Shown here piece by piece: positions 6,177 to 13,331 of a DNA stretch of 17,427 bases. Source of the DNA: Verrucomicrobia bacterium UBA3063 (GTDB lineage Bacteria; Verrucomicrobiota; Verrucomicrobiia; Methylacidiphilales; Verrucolacustridaceae); the NCBI GenBank assembly GCA_002366885.1, contig DFCD01000048.1, positions 189 to 17,615 of the forward strand. Direction: 5' to 3'. Every line of letters starts with the position of its first letter. The stretch's first letter is position 1. A program made the translations under genes and the position numbers. The notes beneath the pieces are model-generated. The model saw nothing but the letters and a program-made list of their open reading frames with translations, had not been told where the DNA came from and did not search any database.

Positions 6177-6714
6177 AGCCGCTGTCTTTCTGGATCGAGA
6201 CGACACCCTCATCGAAAACATCCCCTACCTCGGCGACCCTTCCCAAGTCCGCCTTCTGCCGGGAGCTGCGGAAGCCTGCCAAAGGCTTCGGCAGGCAGGC
6301 TTTCCCCTGCTGGTGGTTTCCAACCAGTCCGGTGTGGGGCGGGGATTGATTTCCAAAGATCAGGTACGGGCCGTGGACCAGAAAATGGAGATCCTCCTGG
6401 GAGGCTCCGGCACCATCACGCGATATTACCACTGCTACGCCGCTCCGGGAGACCCTTACGATGAAAGGCGGAAACCGTCCCCAGTCATGCTCCAGGAGGG
6501 TGCCCGAGACTTCGGATTGGATCTGGCCCGATGCGTCCTGGTGGGAAACCGCCTGAGCGACATCCAGGCAGGAATTCGGGCCGGGTGCTCTTCCGTCCTT
6601 TTGGACCTCCACGTGCCTCCCGGGGAAAAAAGCGGGGCTGTGCGCGAAGCCTCCTTTGTGGCCAAGGACTGGACATCCGCCGCCGATTGGATTCTCAGAA
6701 AAACCAAGACGTGA
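6169..6714 (+). CDS. gmhB: GmhB-like HAD phosphatase (heptose-1,7-bisphosphate 7-phosphatase) with altered motifs
   Basis: This 181-residue HAD-superfamily histidinol-phosphatase/GmhB protein would remove the 7-phosphate of heptose-1,7-bisphosphate, the step after HldA, whose gene directly precedes it. Seen: the nucleophile motif FLDRDDTL (D9, D11), SNQSGVGRG (51-59), RRKPSP (100-105) and VGNRLSDIQAG (125-135). Oddities: the usual DRDGTL has Asp in place of Gly. The Cys/His zinc loop (typically CxHHP...CxCRKP) is replaced by HCYAAPGDPYDERRKPSP with a single Cys. The Mg-binding VGD is VGN (N127). Position in the operon supports the heptose role; substitution at a normally conserved Asp leaves some doubt about efficiency or substrate. 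ATG 6169 overlaps hldA by 8 nt and the stop overlaps kdsB. Confidence 0.78.
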   Translation: MAKAAVFLDRDDTLIENIPYLGDPSQVRLLPGAAEACQRLRQAGFPLLVVSNQSGVGRGLISKDQVRAVDQKMEILLGGSGTITRYYHCYAAPGDPYDERRKPSPVMLQEGARDFGLDLARCVLVGNRLSDIQAGIRAGCSSVLLDLHVPPGEKSGAVREASFVAKDWTSAADWILRKTKT

Positions 6715-7439
6715 AGGTCGCCGCCATCATCCCTGCACGACACGCCTCCACCCGGTTCCCGGGAAAACCCCTGGCTCCCGTCGCCGGAAAACCCCTCCTG
6801 CAATGGGTGTGGGAAGGCGCCCGGCAAAGCCGGCGGATCGAAACCGTTCTTATCGCCACCGAGAACGATGCCATCGCCGGGGCAGCCAGGGATTTTGGCG
6901 CACAGGTGGTGATGACGCGACCCGACCATCTTTCGGGAACCGACCGGATTGCGGAGGCGGCCGGAAATATCGGGGCAGACTGGATTTTGAACCTGCAAGG
7001 CGACGAACCGCTGATAACCGGGGAATTGTTGGACACGTGGATCTGCGCCCTGAATCCGGAGTTTGGCATGGGCACAGTGGCCACCCCCCTGCGGGATCCT
7101 TCCGACTTGGGCCGGCCCGATGTCGTCAAGGTCCGCTGGGACGCCACCGGAAAGGCGCTGGGATTCCGGCGGTCCATCCCGGCGGGCGAAAATGCTGCCT
7201 GGCTACATCAACACGTCGGCCTGTACGCCTACCGGCAGGAGACCCTAAGAAGGTTTGTTTCCCTCCCCCCCAGCGAGAGCGAGAAGCGGGAAAAACTCGA
7301 GCAACTCCGGGCCCTGGAGAACGGGATTGCCGTCCAAGTGGTTCCGCTTACCTTCCTTTCGGTCGGTGTGGACACGCCGGGGGACGTGACACGCGCGGAA
7401 CGGGCCCTGGCCGACCGCGCCACAGGTATCTCCACATGA
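6711..7439 (+). CDS. kdsB: 3-deoxy-manno-octulosonate cytidylyltransferase
   Basis: KdsB activates Kdo with CTP to CMP-Kdo for transfer to lipid A. The 242 residues match the family length. Motifs: IPARHASTRFPGKPLA near the N-terminus (nucleotide-binding loop), RPDHLSGTDRIAEAA, LNLQGDEPLI (metal site), HVGLYAYRQETL and the C-terminal EKLEQLRALENG. The reading frame is open for 60 codons upstream, but that stretch lies inside gmhB and looks non-native. GTG 6711, immediately before the IPAR motif and overlapping the gmhB stop as GTGA, is the obvious start. The stop overlaps pyrG as ATGA. Its neighbour pyrG makes the CTP it consumes. Confidence 0.95.
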   Translation: MKVAAIIPARHASTRFPGKPLAPVAGKPLLQWVWEGARQSRRIETVLIATENDAIAGAARDFGAQVVMTRPDHLSGTDRIAEAAGNIGADWILNLQGDEPLITGELLDTWICALNPEFGMGTVATPLRDPSDLGRPDVVKVRWDATGKALGFRRSIPAGENAAWLHQHVGLYAYRQETLRRFVSLPPSESEKREKLEQLRALENGIAVQVVPLTFLSVGVDTPGDVTRAERALADRATGIST

Positions 7440-9043
7440 AATATATTTTTATCACCGGCGGGGTTATCAGTTCCCTGGGCAAGGGGCTTACCGCCGCCGC
7501 CCTCGGCACCCTCCTGGAGCGGCGCGGTTTGCGGGTGGGCCTGATGAAATTTGACCCCTACCTAAACGTCGACCCCGGCACAATGAGCCCCTACCAACAC
7601 GGGGAGGTGTATGTCCTGGAGGACGGCGCGGAGACGGACCTTGATCTGGGCCATTACGAGCGCTTCACCTCCTGCCGACTGACCCGCCGTCACAACCTTA
7701 CCGCGGGACAGGTTTATGAGGAGGTGCTGCGCAAGGAGCGGCGCGGGGATTATCTTGGAAAAACCGTCCAGGTCATCCCCCATGTCACCGAGGAGATCAA
7801 AAGCCGGCTTCGCCTGATGGGTCAGAATGAGGATTGCGATGTGCTCATCACGGAAATCGGCGGCACCACCGGGGATATCGAAGGCCTTCCTTTTCTCGAG
7901 GCCCTGCGCCAGTTTGCCCTGGAAACCGGCGCCGGCCACTGCCTCTTCATCCACGTGACCCTCGTCCCTTTCATCAAGGCGGCGGGCGAACTGAAGTCGA
8001 AGCCCACCCAGCAAAGCGTGGCCAAACTCCGCGAGATCGGCATCCAGCCGCAGATCCTTATTTGCCGCAGCGAACACCCTGTCGACCGCGAAACCCGGCA
8101 GAAGATTTCCAGCTTCTGCAATGTTCCGGTCGAGGCGGTCATTGAGGAACAGGACGTCAAACACACCATCTACGAGGTTCCGCTGATGCTTCATCGTGAG
8201 CGGTTGGACGAGCTTGTTTTGACCCATCTCCACCTCAAGGCACCTCCTGCCGATTTGCGGGACTGGGAGCAAATGGTCGGCAGAATGATCCACCCCAAGC
8301 ACCGCGCCCGGATTGCCATGGTGGGCAAATACCTGGGGGTTCCCGACGCCTATAAAAGCGTGACGGAGGCTCTCTTCCACGCGGCTTCCGCGGAGGATAC
8401 CGGCGTGGAACTCCTGCGCATTGACGCCGAGGAGATTGAGAAACGCGGCACCGATCCCCTCCTCGAAGGAGTCGACGGGATCCTTGTGCCGGGAGGGTTC
8501 GGCGAGCGGGGAATCGAAGGAAAGATCTCCGCGGCTCGCTATGCCCGGGAAAATAAGATCCCCTACCTGGGACTGTGTCTCGGCATGCAGGTGGCCGTAA
8601 TCGAGTTTGCCCGCGATGTCGCCGGCCTAAAAAGGGCCCACAGCTCCGAGTTTGACCCCAAAACTCCTGAGCCGGTCATCAGCCTGTTACCCGGCCAGGA
8701 TGTCAACGGCGACAAAGGGGCAACCATGCGTCTTGGCAATTATGCCTGCCAACTGGCCTCCGGTTCCCTCGCCCAAAAAGCCTACGGTGTGGCGGAAATC
8801 CGGGAACGCCATCGCCATCGTTATGAGTTTAACAACAGCCACCGCTCCACGCTGGAAAAGGCCGGCCTCCGGATCAGCGGCACCTATCCCAAGGGGGATT
8901 TGGTAGAACTGGTGGAGATTCCCGGCCATCCTTGGTTTGTGGCCTGCCAATTCCACCCCGAATTCCGCTCCAAGCCCGACGTACCCCACCCCCTCTTCCG
9001 CGGCTTCGCCCAAGCCGCCCGAACCCATGCGCAAAACCCCTAA
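7436..9043 (+). CDS. pyrG: CTP synthase
   Basis: PyrG aminates UTP to CTP using ATP and glutamine. At 535 residues it is complete (about 545 in E. coli). The synthetase domain shows TGGVISSLGKGLTAA (7-21), KFDPYLNVDPGTMSPYQHGE (38-57) and the EIGGTTGDIE loop (140-149). The glutaminase domain (from about 290) has PGGFGERG (352-359), nucleophile C381 in YLGLCLGMQ, and H507/E509 in QFHPEF. All catalytic residues are present. The ATG at 7436 overlaps the kdsB stop; the open frame upstream to 6656 is a shadow inside gmhB and kdsB. Sitting between kdsB and kdsA, it couples CTP supply to CMP-Kdo formation. The end overlaps kdsA by 17 nt. Confidence 0.97.
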   Translation: MKYIFITGGVISSLGKGLTAAALGTLLERRGLRVGLMKFDPYLNVDPGTMSPYQHGEVYVLEDGAETDLDLGHYERFTSCRLTRRHNLTAGQVYEEVLRKERRGDYLGKTVQVIPHVTEEIKSRLRLMGQNEDCDVLITEIGGTTGDIEGLPFLEALRQFALETGAGHCLFIHVTLVPFIKAAGELKSKPTQQSVAKLREIGIQPQILICRSEHPVDRETRQKISSFCNVPVEAVIEEQDVKHTIYEVPLMLHRERLDELVLTHLHLKAPPADLRDWEQMVGRMIHPKHRARIAMVGKYLGVPDAYKSVTEALFHAASAEDTGVELLRIDAEEIEKRGTDPLLEGVDGILVPGGFGERGIEGKISAARYARENKIPYLGLCLGMQVAVIEFARDVAGLKRAHSSEFDPKTPEPVISLLPGQDVNGDKGATMRLGNYACQLASGSLAQKAYGVAEIRERHRHRYEFNNSHRSTLEKAGLRISGTYPKGDLVELVEIPGHPWFVACQFHPEFRSKPDVPHPLFRGFAQAARTHAQNP

Positions 9044-9815
9044 GACCCGCTTTCTTCTCATCGGGGGTCCGTGCGTGCTGGAATCGCGGAAAACCTCCCT
9101 CTTGGTTGGGGAAACCCTTCGTGACCTTTGCCAAAACCTGGGCTGGGACTACGTCTTTAAGGCCAGTTACGACAAAGCCAACCGCACCTCGATATCCTCC
9201 CCGCGGGGCCCGGGCTTCCGGGCCGGCTTGAAGGAATTGGCCGCCATCAAACGCATCCTGAAGGTCCCGGTTTTGACCGACGTCCACTCCCCGGACGAAG
9301 CCCGCCAGGCTGCCAAAGTCGTCGACATCCTGCAGATTCCCGCCTTTCTTTGCCGGCAAACTGACCTGCTTCTCGCGGCCGCCAAAACCAAAAGGGCCGT
9401 AAACGTGAAAAAGGGACAATTCCTCCCCCCGGAAGCGGTGGATTCGGTCATGGAGAAACTCAAAAAGGGCGGCTGCCGCCAGGCTTGGATCACCGAACGG
9501 GGAACCACCTTTGGTCAGGGAGATCTGGTGGTCGACATGCGCGGGCTGGTCACCATGCGGGACCGGGGCCATCGGGTGATTTTTGATGCCACCCATTCGG
9601 TCCAACGGCCCGCCGGTGGAAAAGTCACCTCCGGAGACCGCACTTTCATCCCAGCCTTGGCCCGGGCCGCCACGGCCGCCGGAATCGACGGACTCTTCCT
9701 GGAAGCACACCCCAACCCCGCCAAAGCCCTTTCGGACCGGGCCAGCATGCTTCCCCTGGCCCAGGCGGAACCCCTGCTGCGTCAAATCAACCGGATTCGA
9801 TATGCCGTTTCGTAA
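9027..9815 (+). CDS. kdsA: 3-deoxy-8-phosphooctulonate synthase, metal-dependent class
   Basis: KdsA condenses arabinose-5-phosphate with PEP to Kdo-8-phosphate in the cytosol. The 262 residues show GGPCVLES (13-20), KASYDKANRTS (45-55), SPRGPG (58-63), QIPAFLCRQTDLL, NVKKGQFL (126-133), FDATHSVQRP (186-195) and LFLEAHPNP (223-231). C16, H190, E226 and D237 correspond to the metal ligands of the Aquifex-type enzyme (C11, H185, E222, D233), whereas E. coli-type enzymes have Asn in place of the Cys. It is therefore predicted to need a divalent metal. ATG 9027 lies inside the end of pyrG, the first Met before the conserved core. It overlaps lptC by 14 nt. Confidence 0.95.
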   Translation: MRKTPKTRFLLIGGPCVLESRKTSLLVGETLRDLCQNLGWDYVFKASYDKANRTSISSPRGPGFRAGLKELAAIKRILKVPVLTDVHSPDEARQAAKVVDILQIPAFLCRQTDLLLAAAKTKRAVNVKKGQFLPPEAVDSVMEKLKKGGCRQAWITERGTTFGQGDLVVDMRGLVTMRDRGHRVIFDATHSVQRPAGGKVTSGDRTFIPALARAATAAGIDGLFLEAHPNPAKALSDRASMLPLAQAEPLLRQINRIRYAVS

Positions 9816-10230
9816 GGTCTGGCTGACCTGCCTGCTGTGCCTGCAGGCGGCCATTTTGCCTGCGGGAAATGGCCCCGAATTCCCTACCGGATCCGTCATT
9901 CAGAATTTTGCCCTTCCGCAAACGGACGGGAAAGGCAGGCAAACCGCTTTGGTGAAGGGAAAGCGCGCCACGGTTATCAGCCCCAACCAACTCAAAATCG
10001 AGGACTTGAGCGTCGAACTTTTTAACTCTGACGGCAAACCCGAAACCACCATTTCCGCAACGCTGAGTGATTTTTGGCGGAAAGAGAACAAGCTGACCTC
10101 GGATTCGGGCATTCTTGTCAAAAGACCGGCCCTGTTGATATCAGCCAATGGGATCGACTGGAATGTGGCCGAATCCTCGGGCATCCTCTACAATCGTGTC
10201 CGCGTCGTCCTGAGCAATTCCCCAAGGTGA
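9802..10230 (+). CDS. lptC: LptC-like LPS export protein
   Basis: This 142-residue protein has an N-terminal hydrophobic segment (residues 6-21, signal or membrane anchor) and a predicted beta-rich domain. Its pattern fits LptC: an element like LFNSDGKPETTISATLSDFWRK (73-94), then SGILVKRPALLISANGIDW (102-120), resembling the 'gene-product strand then hardened-edge strand' repeats of the LptC/OstA jellyroll. LptC links the inner-membrane LptBFG transporter to periplasmic LptA. Sequence similarity to E. coli LptC (191 residues) is low, so the call leans on position directly before lptA and lptB. The start ATG at 9802 is inside kdsA; the stop overlaps lptA as GTGA. Confidence 0.72.
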   Translation: MPFRKVWLTCLLCLQAAILPAGNGPEFPTGSVIQNFALPQTDGKGRQTALVKGKRATVISPNQLKIEDLSVELFNSDGKPETTISATLSDFWRKENKLTSDSGILVKRPALLISANGIDWNVAESSGILYNRVRVVLSNSPR

Positions 10231-10712
10231 AATCCTTCCTTTCCCGCATCGTTGGCTTCCTCCTGGTGGCGGGGGTACAGGCACAAACACCGCCATCTTC
10301 GCCCGGAGGGGACCAGACCGTCATCACCAGCGACACCCTCGATCTGAACCTCGGGAAGGCCAAGGGGCAGAAGCAGGGAGTCTTCCGCGGCAACGTCAAG
10401 GTGGATGAACCCCGCTTTTCCATGATTGCCAAGGAGATGACCGTCTTCTTTGGGGACGATGACTCCGTGCAGCAGGTGGAGGCCCGGGAAAACGTGGAGA
10501 TCGAGCGCAAGGACGGATCTTCGAAAACAAAAAGCGAGAAGGCCCTCTACGATGTGAGGGAAAAAAAGCTGACTCTTCTTAAGGGCCTCAAGCAACCCGA
10601 GGTACAGACCAAGGACGGCAAAAGGGTGATCGCCGACAAAATCATCCTTTTCCCGGAAGAGGACAAAATGCTCACTGAGGGAGCAAGTAGGGTGATGCTC
10701 CAGAAACCTTGA
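10227..10712 (+). CDS. lptA: LptA/OstA-family periplasmic LPS carrier
   Basis: This 161-residue protein starts at GTG with a signal peptide (hydrophobic 8-17, likely cleavage after VQA at 19). The mature part has the OstA-N pattern: VITSDTLDLNL, GVFRGNVKVDEPRFSMIAKEM, VEARENVEIERKDG, KALYDVREKKLTLL, KRVIADKIILFPEEDKM, the repeating strands of the LptA jellyroll that shields the lipid tails in the periplasm. Length is normal. It overlaps lptC (GTGA) and lptB (TTGA). Position between lptC and lptB makes the assignment firm. Confidence 0.88.
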   Translation: MKSFLSRIVGFLLVAGVQAQTPPSSPGGDQTVITSDTLDLNLGKAKGQKQGVFRGNVKVDEPRFSMIAKEMTVFFGDDDSVQQVEARENVEIERKDGSSKTKSEKALYDVREKKLTLLKGLKQPEVQTKDGKRVIADKIILFPEEDKMLTEGASRVMLQKP

Positions 10713-11482
10713 GCGCGGAAGCCCCCCAGACGACCGCACCCCGCCCTGAGGCCACCGGGGATTTTCTCCTTTCCTGCCGTGGCCTGGTCAAACGTTACGG
10801 TGATCGCAACGTGGTCAACGGGGTGGACCTCGGGGTTCGGCCCGGCGAGGTCGTCGGCCTGCTCGGCCCCAACGGAGCGGGAAAAACCACCAGCTTCTAT
10901 ATGCTGGTCGGCCTGGTGCGCCCCACCGGCGGCACGGTGCGCCTGGCGGGCGAGGATGTGACGGCTATGCCCATGTATCGGCGGGCCCGGCGGGGTATCG
11001 GCTACCTTCCCCAGGAGGAATCCATCTTTCGCCGGTTGACGGTGGAGGAGAACCTCCTAGCGATCCTGGAAACTCTTCCGATCACCGATCAGGAGCGCAA
11101 GGAGCGTTGCCACGAGCTCCTCGTCGAGCTCGGTCTCGACAACCTGGTGCAGAGCCGGGCCATCCAGCTCTCCGGCGGGGAAAAACGCCGCCTAGCCATC
11201 GCCCGCTGCCTGGTCACCCGTCCCTCGGTCCTTCTCCTGGACGAGCCTTTTAGCGGGGTGGATCCCCTCGCCGTATACGATATCCAGCAGATCATCCTGA
11301 CTATGCGAAGGAAGGGCATCGGCGTGCTCATCACCGATCACAACGTACGCGAAACCCTCTCCATCGTGGATCGCGCCTACCTGATCTGCGAGGGAAAGGT
11401 GGAGAGCGAGGGCACCGCAGACTTTCTTATCAACGACCCGGTGGCCCGAGGTCTCTACCTCGGCCCGCGTTTTTCCATGTGA
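10709..11482 (+). CDS. lptB: LPS export ABC transporter ATP-binding protein
   Basis: LptB powers LPS extraction from the inner membrane. The 257-residue ATPase shows Walker A GPNGAGKTT (53-61), the Q-loop at YLPQEESIF (99-107), signature LSGGEKRR (154-161), Walker B VLLLDEPF (174-181) and switch His in ITDHNVRE (208-215). SGGEKRR and the GIGYLPQE wording are typical of LptB. The N-terminal 20 residues are an extra low-complexity tail compared with E. coli LptB. The start is TTG, overlapping the lptA stop as TTGA; no ATG lies upstream of the core domain. LptF and LptG partners are not in the window. It ends 13 bp from the convergent pyrF. Confidence 0.95.
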   Translation: MSAEAPQTTAPRPEATGDFLLSCRGLVKRYGDRNVVNGVDLGVRPGEVVGLLGPNGAGKTTSFYMLVGLVRPTGGTVRLAGEDVTAMPMYRRARRGIGYLPQEESIFRRLTVEENLLAILETLPITDQERKERCHELLVELGLDNLVQSRAIQLSGGEKRRLAIARCLVTRPSVLLLDEPFSGVDPLAVYDIQQIILTMRRKGIGVLITDHNVRETLSIVDRAYLICEGKVESEGTADFLINDPVARGLYLGPRFSM

Positions 11483-11495
11483 CCAAATCCGGGAC

Positions 11496-12173
11496 CTACG
11501 CTCCCAGGATCCCGTCCAAAACCGCCTCCGGTTCCCGCGCCTGCAAGACCGGGCGCCCTAGAACAATCCTGGAGGCCCCGGCAAGGATCGCCTCCTCCGG
11601 GGTCATCACGCGGCTTTGATCACCCTTGGCAGATCCGGGCGGACGCACTCCGGGAGTCACAATCTCTCCCTGGTTGCCCCATCGCACCCTTTCGGTTTTG
11701 GCCTCGTGCGGACTGCACACCAGGCCACCGAGCCCCGCCGATTTCGCCAGCGAGGAAAGTCGCCCCACCGAAGCGGCCGAGCCCTCCTGCCATCCGATTT
11801 CCCTGACGTTCTCCTCGGAAAGGCTGGTCAGGACGGTGACCCCAAGGAGGCAGGTTTCGGCGGATGCTTTCCCCGCGGCCGCCTCCATCATCTCCCTCCC
11901 CCCGGAGGCATGCAGGGTGAGGAAGCGGGGCCTCCAAACCGCCGTGGCAGCCACCGCCTGCGCCACGGTATTCGGTATGTCATGGAATTTAAGATCAAGA
12001 AAAACCGGGACTCCAAGCGAGGCGAGGCCATGAAGCACCTCGTGGCCATGACGGAGATACAGCTGCAGGCCAACCTTGAAGGTGCCGACGCGCCCCTTCA
12101 GGCGTTTTGCCCAAAGCAGGGCCTCTTCGGCGGTATCCACATCCAAAGCGAGGATGATTTGCCCTGTCTTCAT
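11496..12173 (-). CDS. pyrF: Orotidine 5'-phosphate decarboxylase
   Basis: PyrF converts OMP to UMP, the last step of de novo pyrimidine synthesis. With the start at 12173 it has 225 residues. Key sites: D11 (LALDVD), K33 (TFKVGLQLY), and the catalytic D60-K62-D65 in FLDLKFHDIPNT; TPGVRPPG and GRPVLQA form the phosphate-binding end. Three starts are possible: TTG 12209, ATG 12182 and ATG 12173. I prefer 12173: it gives the usual short N-terminus (MKTGQIILALD), and a TTGTCA-17-TTCAAT promoter ends seven bases before it. ATG 12182 would add three residues. It diverges from ispE and converges on lptB. Confidence 0.93.
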   Translation of the reverse strand: MKTGQIILALDVDTAEEALLWAKRLKGRVGTFKVGLQLYLRHGHEVLHGLASLGVPVFLDLKFHDIPNTVAQAVAATAVWRPRFLTLHASGGREMMEAAAGKASAETCLLGVTVLTSLSEENVREIGWQEGSAASVGRLSSLAKSAGLGGLVCSPHEAKTERVRWGNQGEIVTPGVRPPGSAKGDQSRVMTPEEAILAGASRIVLGRPVLQAREPEAVLDGILGA

Positions 12174-12187
12174 CTTCCCCATTGAAT
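12159..12187 (+). promoter_or_regulatory. Putative leaderless promoter of ispE
   Basis: TTGCCC (12159-12164), 17-bp spacer, TTGAAT (12182-12187, four of six) and six bases to ATG 12194. No Shine-Dalgarno sequence. The -10 overlaps the divergent pyrF -10 and the -35 lies within the pyrF coding region. Confidence 0.42.
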
Positions 12188-12209
12188 CGGGATATGGCCG
12201 AACTGACAA
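12181..12209 (-). promoter_or_regulatory. Putative leaderless promoter of pyrF
   Basis: On the minus strand TTGTCA (12209-12204, five of six), 17-bp spacer and TTCAAT (12186-12181, four of six), then seven bases to ATG 12173. The -35 lies within ispE. The -10 shares bases 12182-12186 with the ispE -10. Confidence 0.45.
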
Positions 12210-13072
12210 TCCGCGCCCACGCCAAAATCAACCTGGACCTCCGTTTGGGGTCGCGCCGGGCGGACGGCTTTCACCCTATCGACACCCTCTTTGTGCGTAC
12301 CGACGTTTCAGACCGCCTCGCCGCCACTACCGCAAAGGACGGCTCCTTGGGCCTGGTCATCGCGGGAGACGAGACACTTTCCGCCGGACCGGACAACCTG
12401 GTACTCCGGGCAGCACGGCTGCTCAAAGAGGCGGGAAAAACCAGGCTTGGGGCGAGTCTCACACTCCAAAAAGAGATTCCCCAGGGGGCAGGCCTAGGCG
12501 GAGGGAGTAGCGATGCGGCAGCCGCTTTACGGCTTCTCGACAAGCTCTGGTCCCTGAATTTGGGCAGGCCCGCTTTGATGGAAATCGGGGCCGGTTTGGG
12601 CAGCGATGTCCCGTTTTTTCTCCAATCCTCACCGGCACGCGGAACCGGACGCGGCGAAATTCTCGACCCCATCCCCCTGGTCCGCCTGCCCTACGCCCTG
12701 CTGATCCACCCCGGTTTTGCATCACCCACCGCCGAGGCCTATCGGCGTTATGCCGCCCACCGAAAGCCCGGCGAGGAAGGAAGGCTCCTGAACCTTCCCC
12801 TTGCAGGAGGAAAAACCCACGAGATTCGCCCGCGTAACGATCTGGAACCTGCGGTGGAGGAAAAATTTCCCTGGATCCGGGCGGCGCGGGAATGGCTTTC
12901 CGCCCAGCCGGGCGTGCTTGCGGCAAGAATGAGCGGGAGCGGATCAACAGTGTTCGGGCTCTGGCAGACGAAGCAGGAAGCAGAAAGCTCCGGGGAAATG
13001 GCGAGGCGGTATCTTGGAAGCAAGGCCTGGATCCGCGTCACGCACCTGCTGGGGCAGGATGAGCCGGATTAA
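12194..13072 (+). CDS. ispE: 4-diphosphocytidyl-2-C-methyl-D-erythritol kinase
   Basis: IspE is the GHMP kinase of the MEP (non-mevalonate) isoprenoid pathway, phosphorylating the 2-OH of CDP-methylerythritol. The 292-residue protein shows AHAKINLDL (8-16, catalytic K11), GFHPIDTLF (25-33), the glycine-rich ATP loop PQGAGLGGGSSDAA (96-109), LGSDVPFF with D138 (135-142) and MSGSGSTVF near the C-terminus. Everything needed is present. ATG 12194 matches the family N-terminus; a TTG at 12182 would add four residues. Undecaprenyl phosphate made from this pathway is needed for both peptidoglycan and surface polysaccharide. Its stop codon shares the bases TTAA with the stop of convergent rpsT. Confidence 0.95.
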   Translation: MAELTIRAHAKINLDLRLGSRRADGFHPIDTLFVRTDVSDRLAATTAKDGSLGLVIAGDETLSAGPDNLVLRAARLLKEAGKTRLGASLTLQKEIPQGAGLGGGSSDAAAALRLLDKLWSLNLGRPALMEIGAGLGSDVPFFLQSSPARGTGRGEILDPIPLVRLPYALLIHPGFASPTAEAYRRYAAHRKPGEEGRLLNLPLAGGKTHEIRPRNDLEPAVEEKFPWIRAAREWLSAQPGVLAARMSGSGSTVFGLWQTKQEAESSGEMARRYLGSKAWIRVTHLLGQDEPD

Positions 13073-13323
13073 CGGAGCAGATGGGCAATGCGGGACTTGA
13101 TGCGGGCGGAGCGATTGCGATGAATGGCTTTGCCTTTGGCGGCCCGATCCAGCCTTTTCTGCAGATCGGGAAAGAGCTTGGCCGCCTCGGCCTTCTTGCC
13201 GGCCTGAATCAGGGAAAGCAGCTTTTTCTGCGCGCTACGTGCAGCCTGCAGCAGCACCCTGTTGAATTCGCGGCGCCGTATTGCGGCGCGAGCCTGTTTG
13301 GCGGCGGAAGCAGTGTTTGCCAT
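13069..13323 (-). CDS. rpsT: 30S ribosomal protein S20
   Basis: S20 binds 16S rRNA early in 30S assembly. The 84-residue, strongly basic protein begins ANTASAAKQARAAIRRREFN after Met and ends with the typical KGKAIHRNRSARIKSRIAHLL pattern. Length is normal. The frame stays open to a TTG at 13332, but ATG 13323 gives the standard N-terminus. There is no Shine-Dalgarno sequence, surprising for a ribosomal protein; a strong-looking promoter (TTGACT-18-CATGAT) ends eight bases before the ATG, so the message is probably leaderless. The gene is monocistronic and divergent from the M50B-like gene. Confidence 0.95.
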   Translation of the reverse strand: MANTASAAKQARAAIRRREFNRVLLQAARSAQKKLLSLIQAGKKAEAAKLFPDLQKRLDRAAKGKAIHRNRSARIKSRIAHLLR

Positions 13324-13326
13324 AAA
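13298..13326 (+). promoter_or_regulatory. Putative leaderless promoter of the M50B-ptsN-argS operon
   Basis: TTGGCG (13298-13303), 17-bp spacer, CATAAA (13321-13326, four of six), then eight bases to ATG 13335. The -10 covers the rpsT start codon (13321-13323 on the other strand). No Shine-Dalgarno sequence before 13335. Confidence 0.42.
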
Positions 13327-13331
13327 GGTCA

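Noticed and set aside
6531..6710. N-terminal extension of kdsB by 60 codons
   Set aside because: The stretch is out of frame inside gmhB, is Arg/Pro/Gly-rich, and the IPAR motif expected at the N-terminus begins only after GTG 6711.
6656..7435. N-terminal extension of pyrG by 260 codons
   Set aside because: It overlaps gmhB and all of kdsB in another frame, and CTP synthase begins at the MKYIFITGG motif.
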